A stretch of 64,000 bases of DNA from Betaproteobacteria bacterium (GCA_903970165.1 CAJCHZ010000044.1:1-64000); one strand, 5' to 3'. Shown: positions 32,216 to 41,607, counted from the stretch's first letter. Notes: generated by a model from the sequence alone, not told the origin. Made by a program: numbers and translations.

Positions 32216-32928
32216 GCCCCTTTGGATGGGCGCTCGTCGAACGGTCAGCCCGTCTGTTGCAGGGGGACGATCAGGAATCGGTGCTTGGAGATTTGACCGA
32301 AGAGAACCAGAGTGCTTGGCGAGGATTGTTTGAAATATTGAACTTATTCTTCCGCCGTCAAGCGTTTCTCTGGTGGAACCTTAAGCCGTGGATCGCGGGA
32401 TTTCTCGTAGTTTTGCCTTCGAGCTACCTGCTAATGTACGTATCCGTTTCGGTTAGCTGCACTTATGCTCGGCTCGTCTATCACAAATTGTTGCTCGGAA
32501 AGGCCTATACAGGTCCCGAAGGGTATTTCCTGCTGCTCTGTCATATTTTTCTGCTTCTGGCGTGGTCGTGGGTAGCCGGCTATGTAGCGGCTTCACTGTC
32601 ACGGCGGACCGCTTGGGTGAGCGTGGCCTTGGCAGTGGCCACCTGCAGTTGGTATTCCCCCCAAACGACATGGGGCGACCTCTCCATCCCCAGGATTCTT
32701 TTCTTTCTTTTTGTTCCGCCCGCGTTGCTGGGTTTGTGGCAAGGCTTCCGGGGCGTGCCGGTGACACGAAATGTAGCTGCCCTTCTGGCGATTGCGATAA
32801 CGCTGTTAATGATCATAGCGTGGAGCCGCAACGCGTTGTGGAGTCTCAACTGGCTACTGATTTGGCCCGCGTGGTGCCTTGTGACGATTGCCGGCAAGCC
32901 CTCCTTGGTAGCCGCGCAAACGAATTAA
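32212..32928 (+). CDS. Multi-pass membrane protein with permease-prefix motif
   Basis: A 238-residue protein. Its N-terminus (LLQGDDQESVLGDLTEENQSAW) resembles permease prefix domain 2, the short cytoplasmic module found before acidobacterial MacB-like permeases. The rest is about six hydrophobic helices (for example 63-85, 103-127, 133-148, 161-180, 188-206 and 209-228) with no FtsX or ATPase domain. It is translationally coupled to the PadR gene. It looks like a stand-alone prefix-domain membrane protein; function is unknown. Confidence 0.65.
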   Translation: MSPFGWALVERSARLLQGDDQESVLGDLTEENQSAWRGLFEILNLFFRRQAFLWWNLKPWIAGFLVVLPSSYLLMYVSVSVSCTYARLVYHKLLLGKAYTGPEGYFLLLCHIFLLLAWSWVAGYVAASLSRRTAWVSVALAVATCSWYSPQTTWGDLSIPRILFFLFVPPALLGLWQGFRGVPVTRNVAALLAIAITLLMIIAWSRNALWSLNWLLIWPAWCLVTIAGKPSLVAAQTN

Positions 32929-33016
32929 GATTGTTCTAGGCAAGAGTTTAAGTTGCGCGCGATCTGCGAAGCACTATTCGTGTCTCACTGCAACCGCGAT
33001 GCGCGAAGGCGGCCGG

Positions 33017-36000
33017 CTAGAAGATGAACTTCGCGCCTACTTGCATGAGACGCGGCGGAGCTGCGTTGATGACCTGGCCGAACGTGGAGCTGTCGATATT
33101 GCCGTCAACGGCTTGTGGGCCGAAGAACTGCGCATGGTTGAAGATGTTGAAGGCTTCCACGCGAAATTGGAGAGACTTGGCTTCGGTCAGGCGGATCTTT
33201 TTGATAAGCGCCATGTCGTAATTGTCCAGTCCGGGGCCGTAGAAGAAGCGGCGGCGCGCTGTGCCGGGTGAACCCAAGGCGTTTTCGCTGAATGGAGCGG
33301 CATCGAAATACGTGAGGCTGTTGCGAGGATTGCTGTTGCGATGCAGCGGGCCACCGTTGTAGTCCGGTTCGTCTACACCAAAATTGTTGATGCCATTTGG
33401 CTCGGAGCCCAGCAGGGAGTTGTCACCGTAGTTGACCAGGGTCACCGGCAGGCCGGAACTGAAGCGCGAGATGCCGGATAATTCCCAGCCCTCGGTCCAG
33501 CGGTTCCGGACACGGAACAGGTTTTCGAACGGGAGTTCATAGCTGTAGCTCACGACGAAGTTGTGCTTCACATCGAACGCGGAGAGGGCCCTGCTGAGTG
33601 AAGGATCGAGAGGGTTGACCTCTTCGCCGATGTTCGAAGATTGATCCAGCGATTTGCTGAACGTGTAGCCAGCAAGCAAGTTCAGACGCTTGCCGGTGTG
33701 CCGCAGGGTGATCTGCAAGGCGTTGTAATTCGAATTGCCGATGGTCGCCTGATTGGCATTGCTGCCGAAATTCGAACCCAGCGGACCGCGCGTGCCGTTG
33801 TAGACCACTCCTGTGGAAGTCGTGTAGGTGGTGTCTTCGCCAAAGGGGCCGCAGGGAACTTGTCCCGAAGCAAGATTCGCCGGATTGCTGAGCTGCAAGC
33901 ACAGCGCGGGGTTGCCGGGATTTGCTTCTTCCAGCACGAGCAGGCGATGTCCCTGCGTGCCGATGTAATTGATGCTAAGCGCAGTGTTGGCTCCAAAGGC
34001 GCGCTGGAGCGAGAGCATGTACTCCTCGGTGTAGGGGATGCGATTGGTGGTGGGGTAGTTCGGAAGGCCCGTTATTGGCTCGAATTGCGCCCAGTTGATA
34101 TCGGCATCGGGATGGCTGGCGCTGGAGTTCAAGGGAGCAAGGGTTACCGGGAAAGCCTGTCCGAGATCCTGGCCGGTTGCCGCCGTGACGAACGGCGTGG
34201 CAAAGAGCGGCGGAGCGGGGCTTGTGTAGGTTGTGCCGTAAGGGGCGTTGGCGCTCATGACGCCGATGGTCAGGGCCTCGATGGCCGTGTAGAACATCCC
34301 AAAGCTGGCGCGAACACTGGTCTGGCCGGGTCCGCCGATGAGTTTGCCGAGGAATCCATCGCGAGAGTCGCCCGGTGAATAGGCAAGACCGACGCGCGGT
34401 GCGAAATCGCGATTTCCTGGTGGCGCCAGTGTGCGCGACACGCCCGGATCGGTGGGATAGAGAATTCCCGCTGGCGCTCCCGGGAAAACGACAGACTGCA
34501 CGCCGGGAACAAACGTCGCGATCTGGTTGTACTTCTCATACCAGGGCTCGATACGATCCCAGCGAAGACCGTAGTTAAGGGTGAGGCTTCGGTTCACGCG
34601 CCACGCATCCTGCGCGTAGAGCCCAACGTATTTGTTACGCCCGTAAAAGGCTTGCAGCTGGCTTTGATTGTACTGGCTGGGAACGCCCAAAAGAAAGTCC
34701 GCGAAGTCCGAGCCCGTCTCTGTGCCAAAGAAAAGAAAGCTGCCATTGAATTGCGCAATGGCGTTCACGTTCACCTGATCGTAGTGAAACTCCCCGCCGA
34801 ATTTGAGTATGTGCGAGCCGATGAGTTTGGAAAAATTATCGAGCCATTGGTAGGTGTTGCCGATCTGGTGCAATTCGTTGGTGTTCGTGCCAAACGTAAA
34901 GCTGTTGAAGCCGACGCTTTCCACGCCTTCCGTTTTTGGAGAAAGCGCGACGATTCCTGGACTGCCTTGGCCCACTTCGAAGCCCTGCGATGCCAGGCTG
35001 ACACCGACTCCCCCGACCGGCTTGCCGAGGTCATTCGCGTTGCGCAGGTAGCTGAAGTGGAATTCGTTCACGGTCGTGGGACTGATGGTTTTCGTGTCGC
35101 CAAGGCTGAGCAGTTGCGCGCGCCCGAGATAGAGGGCGTTAAATCCAGGCACATTGGCGCCGCCTTGCGCTATCGGATAGGGATTGTCTTGCGACCAGTC
35201 GTCAATGAAATAGTAGGCGGAAAGCATGCCCCAGCGGCCTGAGTCGGTGTCCATCCGGTAGGCGCCTTTGTCGTCGCGCAACGTGAGGTTATAGGCCGAA
35301 GTCGAAAAAGTGCCATTGGAGTTGTTAGGCGCGGGAATGTACTGCAAAAGATTGGTTGCCGGTGCGGACCACACACTCTTTGGAATCGTTGCATTCGGAA
35401 AAACGCAGGTGGAACTGCTGCAGCCCGACGTGTAATAGGGTTCGCCCGCGGTGACGCTGTAGCCAAGCTTTTGCGAAAGCAGGCTCGCAATATGAGGGCC
35501 GCTGACGGTTGTAGGAACTACATTTCCGCTCGCATCCGTGGTCACAAAAGAGCTGGCCAGGTCCGATAGATTTCCAGCGCGGTCTTGCAAGGAGGGAACG
35601 GGAATCTGACCTGTGTCCACACCTTGCGTGGATCGCGTTCCCTGATAATCGCCAAAAAAGAAAATCTTGTCCCTCCGAATAGGTCCGCCAAAAGTGCCGC
35701 CAAACTGGTTTTGATCGAACGCACCGCGGGTGGGAGAGAAATAATTGCGCGCATCGAGGTCGGTATTGCGGACGAATTCGAACACGTCGCCGTGAAACGC
35801 ATTGTTGCCGGACTTGGTCACGACATTGATCTGGCCGCCGCTGAATTCGCCATACTCGGCGTCAAAATTGTTGGTGAGAATACGGAACTCCTCGATGGAA
35901 TCGAGGTTAGGGACGATCGCCGCGCCCATGTTTACGTCTTCCTGGACGTCGCTTCCGTTGACAATAAAGCTGTTCGCGAACTCGCGCTGGCCGTTGATCG

Positions 36001-36631
36001 AGATGGTCCCCGGATTCAAGTCTCCGGAGGGAGATAGCACGCTTGCGCCAACGTCCTGCACCGTATCGGAAGTGATAGTCGTAGCTGGCACTACGCCAGG
36101 TTGCAGGGTGAGCAAATCCGTAAAGCTACGCCCATTGAGCGGGACGGTGGTCATCTCCGTGCCGGTGATCACCTGGCCATTCTGTGTGCTCGTGGTTTCA
36201 ATAAGAATCGGCGGGTCAACGATATGAACTTCTTGTGTTGTCCCGCTGACGGCAAGGACCGCATCCACGGTCAATGAGCTGTTTGCGTCTACAATGATTC
36301 TCGCGCGCCGGTACGTCCTGAACCCGGTGTTGGAGATCTCGATATCGTATTGGCCGACAGGAAGATTCGGGAGCGAATAGAAGCCCCTGTCGTTGGTGGT
36401 CGTGGATTGGCGAATGCCTGTGCCGGTATTGGTCACGGTGACGCTTGCACGCGTCACAACGGCGCCGCTGGTGTCCATCACTGTTCCTGAGATGCTGCCC
36501 CCGACGCCAGCCCACAAGCTAACAGGGAAGATTGCAGCAAAGCACAGCAGGAAAGTCAGAAGCAGCTTTCCCCCGTGCTTGAGGCAAGAGCGACAAACAT
36601 TCGAGAGACAACTTTTCTTCGAGCCAGACAT
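33017..36631 (-). CDS. Oar-like TonB-dependent outer-membrane receptor
   Basis: A 1204-residue outer-membrane protein. It has a signal peptide (about 20-42, KLLLTFLLCFAAIFPVSLWA) and a carboxypeptidase-regulatory-like domain (about 45-130, GGSISGTVMDTSGAVVTRASV). A TonB plug follows (about 145-290, TVPLNGRSFTDLLTLQPGV and QRE FANSFIVNG), then a beta-barrel ending MQVGAKFIF with terminal Phe. Family members import large substrates, probably oligosaccharides or peptides. ATG 36631 is chosen since the signal peptide follows; a longer frame from 36838 lies within the transcribed leader. It is monocistronic with a consensus promoter 200 bp upstream. Confidence 0.93.
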   Translation of the reverse strand: MSGSKKSCLSNVCRSCLKHGGKLLLTFLLCFAAIFPVSLWAGVGGSISGTVMDTSGAVVTRASVTVTNTGTGIRQSTTTNDRGFYSLPNLPVGQYDIEISNTGFRTYRRARIIVDANSSLTVDAVLAVSGTTQEVHIVDPPILIETTSTQNGQVITGTEMTTVPLNGRSFTDLLTLQPGVVPATTITSDTVQDVGASVLSPSGDLNPGTISINGQREFANSFIVNGSDVQEDVNMGAAIVPNLDSIEEFRILTNNFDAEYGEFSGGQINVVTKSGNNAFHGDVFEFVRNTDLDARNYFSPTRGAFDQNQFGGTFGGPIRRDKIFFFGDYQGTRSTQGVDTGQIPVPSLQDRAGNLSDLASSFVTTDASGNVVPTTVSGPHIASLLSQKLGYSVTAGEPYYTSGCSSSTCVFPNATIPKSVWSAPATNLLQYIPAPNNSNGTFSTSAYNLTLRDDKGAYRMDTDSGRWGMLSAYYFIDDWSQDNPYPIAQGGANVPGFNALYLGRAQLLSLGDTKTISPTTVNEFHFSYLRNANDLGKPVGGVGVSLASQGFEVGQGSPGIVALSPKTEGVESVGFNSFTFGTNTNELHQIGNTYQWLDNFSKLIGSHILKFGGEFHYDQVNVNAIAQFNGSFLFFGTETGSDFADFLLGVPSQYNQSQLQAFYGRNKYVGLYAQDAWRVNRSLTLNYGLRWDRIEPWYEKYNQIATFVPGVQSVVFPGAPAGILYPTDPGVSRTLAPPGNRDFAPRVGLAYSPGDSRDGFLGKLIGGPGQTSVRASFGMFYTAIEALTIGVMSANAPYGTTYTSPAPPLFATPFVTAATGQDLGQAFPVTLAPLNSSASHPDADINWAQFEPITGLPNYPTTNRIPYTEEYMLSLQRAFGANTALSINYIGTQGHRLLVLEEANPGNPALCLQLSNPANLASGQVPCGPFGEDTTYTTSTGVVYNGTRGPLGSNFGSNANQATIGNSNYNALQITLRHTGKRLNLLAGYTFSKSLDQSSNIGEEVNPLDPSLSRALSAFDVKHNFVVSYSYELPFENLFRVRNRWTEGWELSGISRFSSGLPVTLVNYGDNSLLGSEPNGINNFGVDEPDYNGGPLHRNSNPRNSLTYFDAAPFSENALGSPGTARRRFFYGPGLDNYDMALIKKIRLTEAKSLQFRVEAFNIFNHAQFFGPQAVDGNIDSSTFGQVINAAPPRLMQVGAKFIF

Positions 36632-36842
36632 TGCGATCTTCCCAAGTAGAACCCATGCCTGCTTCCCCCAGGAATCGGGGCCGCCAAACGGGTCGTTAGA
36701 TTTGGATTTCGAGGCCGTCGGTGAAATTGCCCGGGGCTCGCTTGGCGAGTCTTGCGAAGGATTCTGGTCTTGAGAGAACCATCGCAAAGAATGTTTCAGG
36801 CAAAAAAACGAACGGCGCTTGTTGCAAAGCATTTGCAACTAA

Positions 36843-36871
36843 AATATACGACAAGTTTAGTCCGGTTTCAA
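36843..36871 (-). promoter_or_regulatory. Strong sigma-70 promoter for the TonB receptor gene
   Basis: On the minus strand, TTGAAA (36866-36871) and TATATT (36843-36848) are spaced exactly 17 bp. Transcription should start near 36835, leaving a leader of about 200 nt before ATG 36631. Confidence 0.65.
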
Positions 36872-36998
36872 CCAGAAATCGTTAAACGGTCGAAAATAGA
36901 CCCTGAACGATGTTTCTAGCGGTTAAATTGTCCAAGAAAGCCGCCCGTTTGGTTCTTGATGGTACTTTCGTACTATAACTATGTATCCGCAGGCCCAT

Positions 36999-37059
36999 AG
37001 CCCCCCACTCTTTATCTTCGTAACCTCGGAGTCCTTGGGGAACGGCCCGATGGGGGGCT
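36999..37059 (+). promoter_or_regulatory. Stem-loop leader ahead of the HD-GYP gene
   Basis: AGCCCCCCA (36999-37007) pairs perfectly with TGGGGGGCT (37051-37059) around a 43-base loop. It lies within the 250-bp region upstream of the HD-GYP start. An outer pairing CCCATAG/CTATGG is also possible. The strength and position suggest a structured 5' leader. It does not match the c-di-GMP riboswitch consensus. Other parts of the 36632-37122 gap hold only the receptor promoter. Confidence 0.4.
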
Positions 37060-37122
37060 GTCGGCATCCGGTCAAAGCCTATGGAACGCCGCGCAGAAGC
37101 AACACCTGGAAGGAACCATTTT

Positions 37123-38520
37123 ATGTCGCCGACAGCGTCCGTGGTTGTGTCTTCGCAAGCGAACCAGGCTTTCAGACATCCCGAATCCAAGCAGTCCATT
37201 CGCGTTTCGGAATTGATTTCGGCCCTTTCCTACGCTTTGGATATTACGGAAGGGCGCCCCATGGGCCACTCCGTACGTAGCTGCCTGCTGGGAATGCGCA
37301 TCGCGGGGCAGCTCGGACTCCCCGTCGAAGCCAAAGCCGATTTGTACTACACGCTGCTGATGAAAGACGCGGGCTGCAGCAGTAACTCTTCCCGGCTGTA
37401 CCACATTCTGAATGCCGATGATATTCGCGCAAAGGGCGACGTCAAGACCACAGACTGGACGAAGGTGGGATGGGAGAGCCTGCACTATGCCATCACGCAC
37501 GTTGCGACGGAAATGCCTTTTGCCGAGCGTGTCTGGCGTCTGATTCAGGTTGCGGCCACGCAGCAGCGGGATTCCTGCGAACTCGTGAAGATTCGCTGCG
37601 AACGAGGATCTTCTATTGCGCGTAAGCTGGGCTTTTCGGAAAGTGTTGCTGAGGGAATCCACAGCCTCGATGAGCACTGGAACGGAGAAGGCTATCCAAG
37701 CGGCCTGAAGAATAAGGAAATTCCGCTGGCTTCCAACCTGGCGAACCTTGCGCAAACCCTGGAAGTGTTTTGGGCGGCCAGAGGCCCCGAAGCCGCGATC
37801 GAAGCCGCGGAAACACGCAGCGGACGCTGGTTCGATCCACAACTGGTGCACGCCGCAAAATCGCTTGCCAAAGAGGGGCAACTTTGGATTCGGCTGGATT
37901 CTCAGGAACTGATTACGGAAGTTATGAGCCAGGAACCGGCCGAAGGGCGTCTGACGGCGGACGATGCGACCATTGATAATATTTGCCTGGCTTTCGCGGA
38001 CATCATTGACGCCAAAACTCCCTTTACGTTCCAGCATTCCAATGGCGTGGCCGATGCCGCAGTTCTTATCGGGAAGGCCTTCGGTATGCCACAGGGCGAA
38101 GTGAACAAGCTGCGCCGTGCTGCCTTGCTTCACGACATCGGCAAGCTTGGCGTTTCCAACGCTATTCTCGAAAAGCCAGGAAAACTTACGGCGGAAGAGT
38201 TCGCGGAGGTCCGCAAGCATCCTTATTTCACCTACGAAATTCTGCGCCGAATACCGGCTTTTGCGGATTTCAGCACGGACGCCGCAGCTCACCACGAAAA
38301 GTTGAACGGAAAGGGTTACTGGCGGGGCATAAGCGGCGACGAAATATCGCAGCCCGCGCGCATTCTGGCCGTCGCGGACGTCTTCGACGCGCTCAGCGCC
38401 AAGCGGCCTTACCGTGATGCACTGCCGCTCGAAAAAGTGTTTTCCATTATGCGAGAGGAAGCGCCGCAAGCGCTGGACTGGCCTTGCTTGGCTGCGCTGA
38501 TGGAAGCAAAACCTTTCTAG
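37123..38520 (+). CDS. HD-GYP-type c-di-GMP phosphodiesterase with tandem HD modules
   Basis: A 465-residue cytoplasmic protein with two HD-like modules. The first (about 25-230) has lost the His-Asp pair (LLMKDAGCSSN) but keeps a GEGYP motif near 187-190. The second (about 285-460) keeps all metal ligands (QHSNGVADAA, LLHDIGKLGV near 336, HPYFTYEIL, HHEKLNGKGYW near 389, DVFDALSAKRPYR), but GYP reads GYW. It probably hydrolyses c-di-GMP, though the altered GYP loop leaves the substrate open. ATG 37123 with AAGGA eight bases upstream is preferred to 37081. The stop codon shares CTAG with the convergent S9 gene. Confidence 0.82.
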   Translation: MSPTASVVVSSQANQAFRHPESKQSIRVSELISALSYALDITEGRPMGHSVRSCLLGMRIAGQLGLPVEAKADLYYTLLMKDAGCSSNSSRLYHILNADDIRAKGDVKTTDWTKVGWESLHYAITHVATEMPFAERVWRLIQVAATQQRDSCELVKIRCERGSSIARKLGFSESVAEGIHSLDEHWNGEGYPSGLKNKEIPLASNLANLAQTLEVFWAARGPEAAIEAAETRSGRWFDPQLVHAAKSLAKEGQLWIRLDSQELITEVMSQEPAEGRLTADDATIDNICLAFADIIDAKTPFTFQHSNGVADAAVLIGKAFGMPQGEVNKLRRAALLHDIGKLGVSNAILEKPGKLTAEEFAEVRKHPYFTYEILRRIPAFADFSTDAAAHHEKLNGKGYWRGISGDEISQPARILAVADVFDALSAKRPYRDALPLEKVFSIMREEAPQALDWPCLAALMEAKPF

Positions 38521-40862
38521 CGAGACGTTACGGTCCCCGGACCGGCGGGCAAGTGAGCTAGAAAGTATCCGAGAATGTTGGTGTATACGTCCTCTGTTGT
38601 GCCTTCCCCTTCAAAGATCCCATGAGTACGGCCGGGATAGACACGCATATCGAATAGCTTGCCGAGCGAAATCAATTTATTCACGAGCAGCTCGAAGCCC
38701 TGGAAGTGTACGTTGTCGTCGCCTGAGCCGTGCATGACCAGCAGGTCTCCGCGCAAGCCATCGGCGAAATTGATTGCCGAGCTTTGCTCGTACCCTTCCC
38801 GAGAGTCTTGCGGCAATCCCAAATAGCGTTCCTGGTAGATGCTGTCGTAGAGGCGCTGGTCGGGCACGGACGCCACGGAAACGCCGACTCTGTAAATGTC
38901 GGGGTAACGGAACATTAGATTGAGTGTTTCCGTTCCGCCGCCGCTCCACCCCCATACGCCAACCCGCTTTGCATCAATGTAGTCGTGAGTTCTTTCGAGA
39001 GATTGGACGGCGGCTGCTTGCTGCCGAGACGAAAGCGGTCCGACATTCCCGTACACGACCTTGCGCCATTCCCGGCCGCGAGGTGCGGGCGTGCCTTGAT
39101 TATCAAAGGTCGCCACGAGATAGCCAGCAGCCGTCATGGCGCGTAGAAAATTGCGCTGCCAGCGGTCCTCCGTCGTCTGGCCGGCGGGCTCAGAATAGAC
39201 ATAGACAATGAGCGGATATTTTTTCGCGGGATCAAAACTCGGGGGTTTGGCAATCCATGCATCCACCTGAAGGCCCTCACCAGCGTCCACCTTCAGGAGT
39301 TCCGTGGAGCCACATAGCGGCTTGACCAGTTCGGCCATCTTAGAGTTGTCAGCCGTAATTCGCGCGACGTGGTGATCAGGCAAGTGCACCACGTCAAAAA
39401 CCGGGGGCACATTCATGGAAGAAAAATCGTGAAACGCCCACTCGCCATTCGGAGAAATCCTGTAGGAATGAGTGCCCGGCTCGTTCGGAGTCAGGCGCTC
39501 CGGTGCGGATTTGCCGTCCAATCGCGTACGGAAGAGATAGCGCTGCGTTGGGTTGTCCGGGGACGCGATGAAGTAGATCCACTGCTCGTCCGGACTGAGG
39601 CGTTCAAGATTGACCACGTCAAAATTGCCGCGCGTGACCAACTCGGCCGCGCCGGTGTCGCGCGCGACGCGATAGAGATGCCGCCATCCGTCGCGTTCGC
39701 TAAGAATGAGGAATTCGCGGCCATGATTAATCCAGGACACATTAGGATTGGCTTCCACCCACGCGCGGTCTTCGTCGACGAATATGGTTCGTGAGGCACC
39801 GGAGCTGGCGTCCCCAAGCAGAAACTCGATCTTGTTCTGCAGCCGATCCATGTGTTGCAGCAGGACGTGGCCTGCGTCCGCCCACTCCATGGCGGGGATG
39901 TAGAAATTGCGCGGATCTCCAGCGGTTTGCATCCACGTGACATCTCCACCCGTTGCGGAAATCACGCCGACGCGGACGGCCGAGTTTTGCGTTCCCGCAA
40001 GCGGATAGGGATATTGCAGCGTCTGCGGGTACACGCCCAGACCGGGATAAGGAAATCCTGTGACGATTTCTCCTCGCGGCGCGCCCAGGTCGTAGATCAA
40101 CGTGTAGGTTTTAACTCCCGTGGTGTTGAATTGCCAGAAAGCGACGTCGCGGCTGTCGGGGCTCCACGCGAAGCCGTCACGGATGTCGAGTTCTTCTTCA
40201 TTCACCCAGTCCGAGGTGCCGTTTATGACCGTAGGGGAACCGTCGTGTGTCAGTTGCGCGATTTTTCCACTGGAGAGATCTTCCGCGTAAATATTGTTGC
40301 CGTGAACGTAGGCCACCTTGCTGTTATCCGGAGAAAACTTCGCAAACATGAGGCTCGAGGGTGGAGCATCGCCTCCCAGTTGATGCAAGGAGCCGCTTGC
40401 CAGATCGAGAAACCAGTAGTCTCCGCGGGTGTTCTGACGCCATACGGTCTGTGAGTTTGTAAAGACGAGAATTTTATGGCCGTCGGGAGATATCCGGTAA
40501 TCTTCAATCGGCAACGGTGTTTTCGCGCCCGCAGGAATCAGTCGATCGGCGCCGAGAAAAATGTCCCGCGCTCCTGACGAGGTCTGGTAACGCACGATGT
40601 CCGTGCCCCCTGGCGTTACGGAAGGTTCCAGAGCGAGATAGGAGTCTCCGTTGCCGAGCCATTCGCCCCCGCGGAACGTTTTGACGCGCAACTCGTCGTT
40701 GGAAACTGTCCGCGCGATGATTTTCGCCGCGGCCTCGCGTTCATCCGCGTGGGCCGCGAGGGCCGTAGCCGTCACGCTTAAGGCAAACAACACGGATGCA
40801 AGGACGGATGCTCTGGTCCCTATCTTTTTGGCGTGGCTGTGTTCAGGCTTCGCGTGAAGCAT
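38517..40862 (-). CDS. Dipeptidyl-peptidase IV-type S9 peptidase
   Basis: A 781-residue secreted prolyl-specific peptidase. It has a signal peptide (about 13-38), an N-terminal eight-bladed propeller (DPPIV_N, about 110-480) and a C-terminal alpha/beta hydrolase domain. The catalytic Ser is in GWSGGGTE, the Asp in HGSGDDNVHFQG and the His in GRTHGIFEGEG, with a DPPIV-like NWVNEEELDIRD-type double-Glu segment (DWVNEEELD) binding the substrate N-terminus. ATG 40862 with GGAGGG seven bases upstream is favoured over the longer frame from 40961. It should release X-Pro dipeptides, complementing the M24 aminopeptidase. Confidence 0.93.
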   Translation of the reverse strand: MLHAKPEHSHAKKIGTRASVLASVLFALSVTATALAAHADEREAAAKIIARTVSNDELRVKTFRGGEWLGNGDSYLALEPSVTPGGTDIVRYQTSSGARDIFLGADRLIPAGAKTPLPIEDYRISPDGHKILVFTNSQTVWRQNTRGDYWFLDLASGSLHQLGGDAPPSSLMFAKFSPDNSKVAYVHGNNIYAEDLSSGKIAQLTHDGSPTVINGTSDWVNEEELDIRDGFAWSPDSRDVAFWQFNTTGVKTYTLIYDLGAPRGEIVTGFPYPGLGVYPQTLQYPYPLAGTQNSAVRVGVISATGGDVTWMQTAGDPRNFYIPAMEWADAGHVLLQHMDRLQNKIEFLLGDASSGASRTIFVDEDRAWVEANPNVSWINHGREFLILSERDGWRHLYRVARDTGAAELVTRGNFDVVNLERLSPDEQWIYFIASPDNPTQRYLFRTRLDGKSAPERLTPNEPGTHSYRISPNGEWAFHDFSSMNVPPVFDVVHLPDHHVARITADNSKMAELVKPLCGSTELLKVDAGEGLQVDAWIAKPPSFDPAKKYPLIVYVYSEPAGQTTEDRWQRNFLRAMTAAGYLVATFDNQGTPAPRGREWRKVVYGNVGPLSSRQQAAAVQSLERTHDYIDAKRVGVWGWSGGGTETLNLMFRYPDIYRVGVSVASVPDQRLYDSIYQERYLGLPQDSREGYEQSSAINFADGLRGDLLVMHGSGDDNVHFQGFELLVNKLISLGKLFDMRVYPGRTHGIFEGEGTTEDVYTNILGYFLAHLPAGPGTVTSR

Positions 40863-40961
40863 GCCGACCCTCCATGGAACAGATGCGCGGAAGAACACTA
40901 TCAGAATCCGGCCAGGAGCGAGCATCCGGTGTCTACAAATGCGGGGAGCTTTTCGTGACAA

Positions 40962-41372
40962 TCATTCTGGCATCACACAGGGAACAACCTGACGGCTGTG
41001 GCGGCGATAAACGAGGAAATCCGCATCGGTCGTGAAAACAACAGGATCAGCAAACGTTTCGGTCATGCGAACGAGGCAAGCATCGGCAAGACTCATGGGA
41101 ACGTCAGAGTATTTTGCCATCAGGTTCAAAACTGGCTCCGTGTTCTGGACAAGATCGAAAGCGACGGTCAGAACGCTTCGGCGAAGGAGTGCGCTGAGAC
41201 TTGGTATGCCACCTGAGCCGAGTAAATGAAACACTTCCGACAAAGCCGCTTCGCAAGTCGACCAGGATGGGGGAAAGCCACGGGCTTGCCTCACAGCCCA
41301 TTCATGATGGGAATCGCGCTCGGCGAGCAGCGCTACAAGAAATCCAGCGTCAACGATTACGTTTTGTGCCAT
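40962..41372 (-). CDS. vapC: VapC-type PIN-domain toxin
   Basis: A 136-residue PIN ribonuclease of usual length. The acidic metal-binding residues are Asp8 (VIVDAGFLVALL), Glu46 (EAALSEVFHL), Asp97 (SLADACLV) and Asp116/118 (VFTTDADFLVYRRH). It overlaps its antitoxin by 23 bp. Unlike the truncated copy at 1088, it looks complete and functional, most likely cutting specific tRNAs or rRNA. Confidence 0.85.
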   Translation of the reverse strand: MAQNVIVDAGFLVALLAERDSHHEWAVRQARGFPPSWSTCEAALSEVFHLLGSGGIPSLSALLRRSVLTVAFDLVQNTEPVLNLMAKYSDVPMSLADACLVRMTETFADPVVFTTDADFLVYRRHSRQVVPCVMPE

Positions 41373-41601
41373 AACCTGTGCCGCGCAAATAATCCTTTTT
41401 ACGTGAAGATAAATCTGGCGGCAGGTCCTTCACGGATCCGATCAGATCGGCGATTGCATCCAGGGAGGAACTTTTGCGGTGACGTGGCGCGGTCTCCAAC
41501 CGCTCGCGAACTACGTCGGATTTCGAGACCTTCCGCTCGCGCGACTCCGACTCTATGTCGGCGACTAATGGTTCTGGCAATCGTACGGTCAGCGTTCTCA
41601 T
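41350..41601 (-). CDS. vapB: VapB-type ribbon-helix-helix antitoxin
   Basis: An 83-residue CopG/RHH antitoxin. The DNA-binding strand is MRTLTVRLPEPLVADIESES, then helix-turn-helix RERKVSKSDVVRERLE, and a flexible C-terminal toxin-binding tail (SLDAIADLIGSVKDLPPDLSSRK). It precedes and overlaps vapC. The -10 box is so close that the mRNA probably begins at the ATG itself. Confidence 0.85.
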   Translation of the reverse strand: MRTLTVRLPEPLVADIESESRERKVSKSDVVRERLETAPRHRKSSSLDAIADLIGSVKDLPPDLSSRKKDYLRGTGYGTKRNR

Positions 41602-41607
41602 GATTTT

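Noticed and set aside
36960..37122. A c-di-GMP (GEMM-I) riboswitch before the HD-GYP gene
   Set aside because: A GTCAAAGCCTATGG stretch is reminiscent of the 3' half, but the CACGCACAGGGCAAACC part and the tetraloop-receptor layout are missing.
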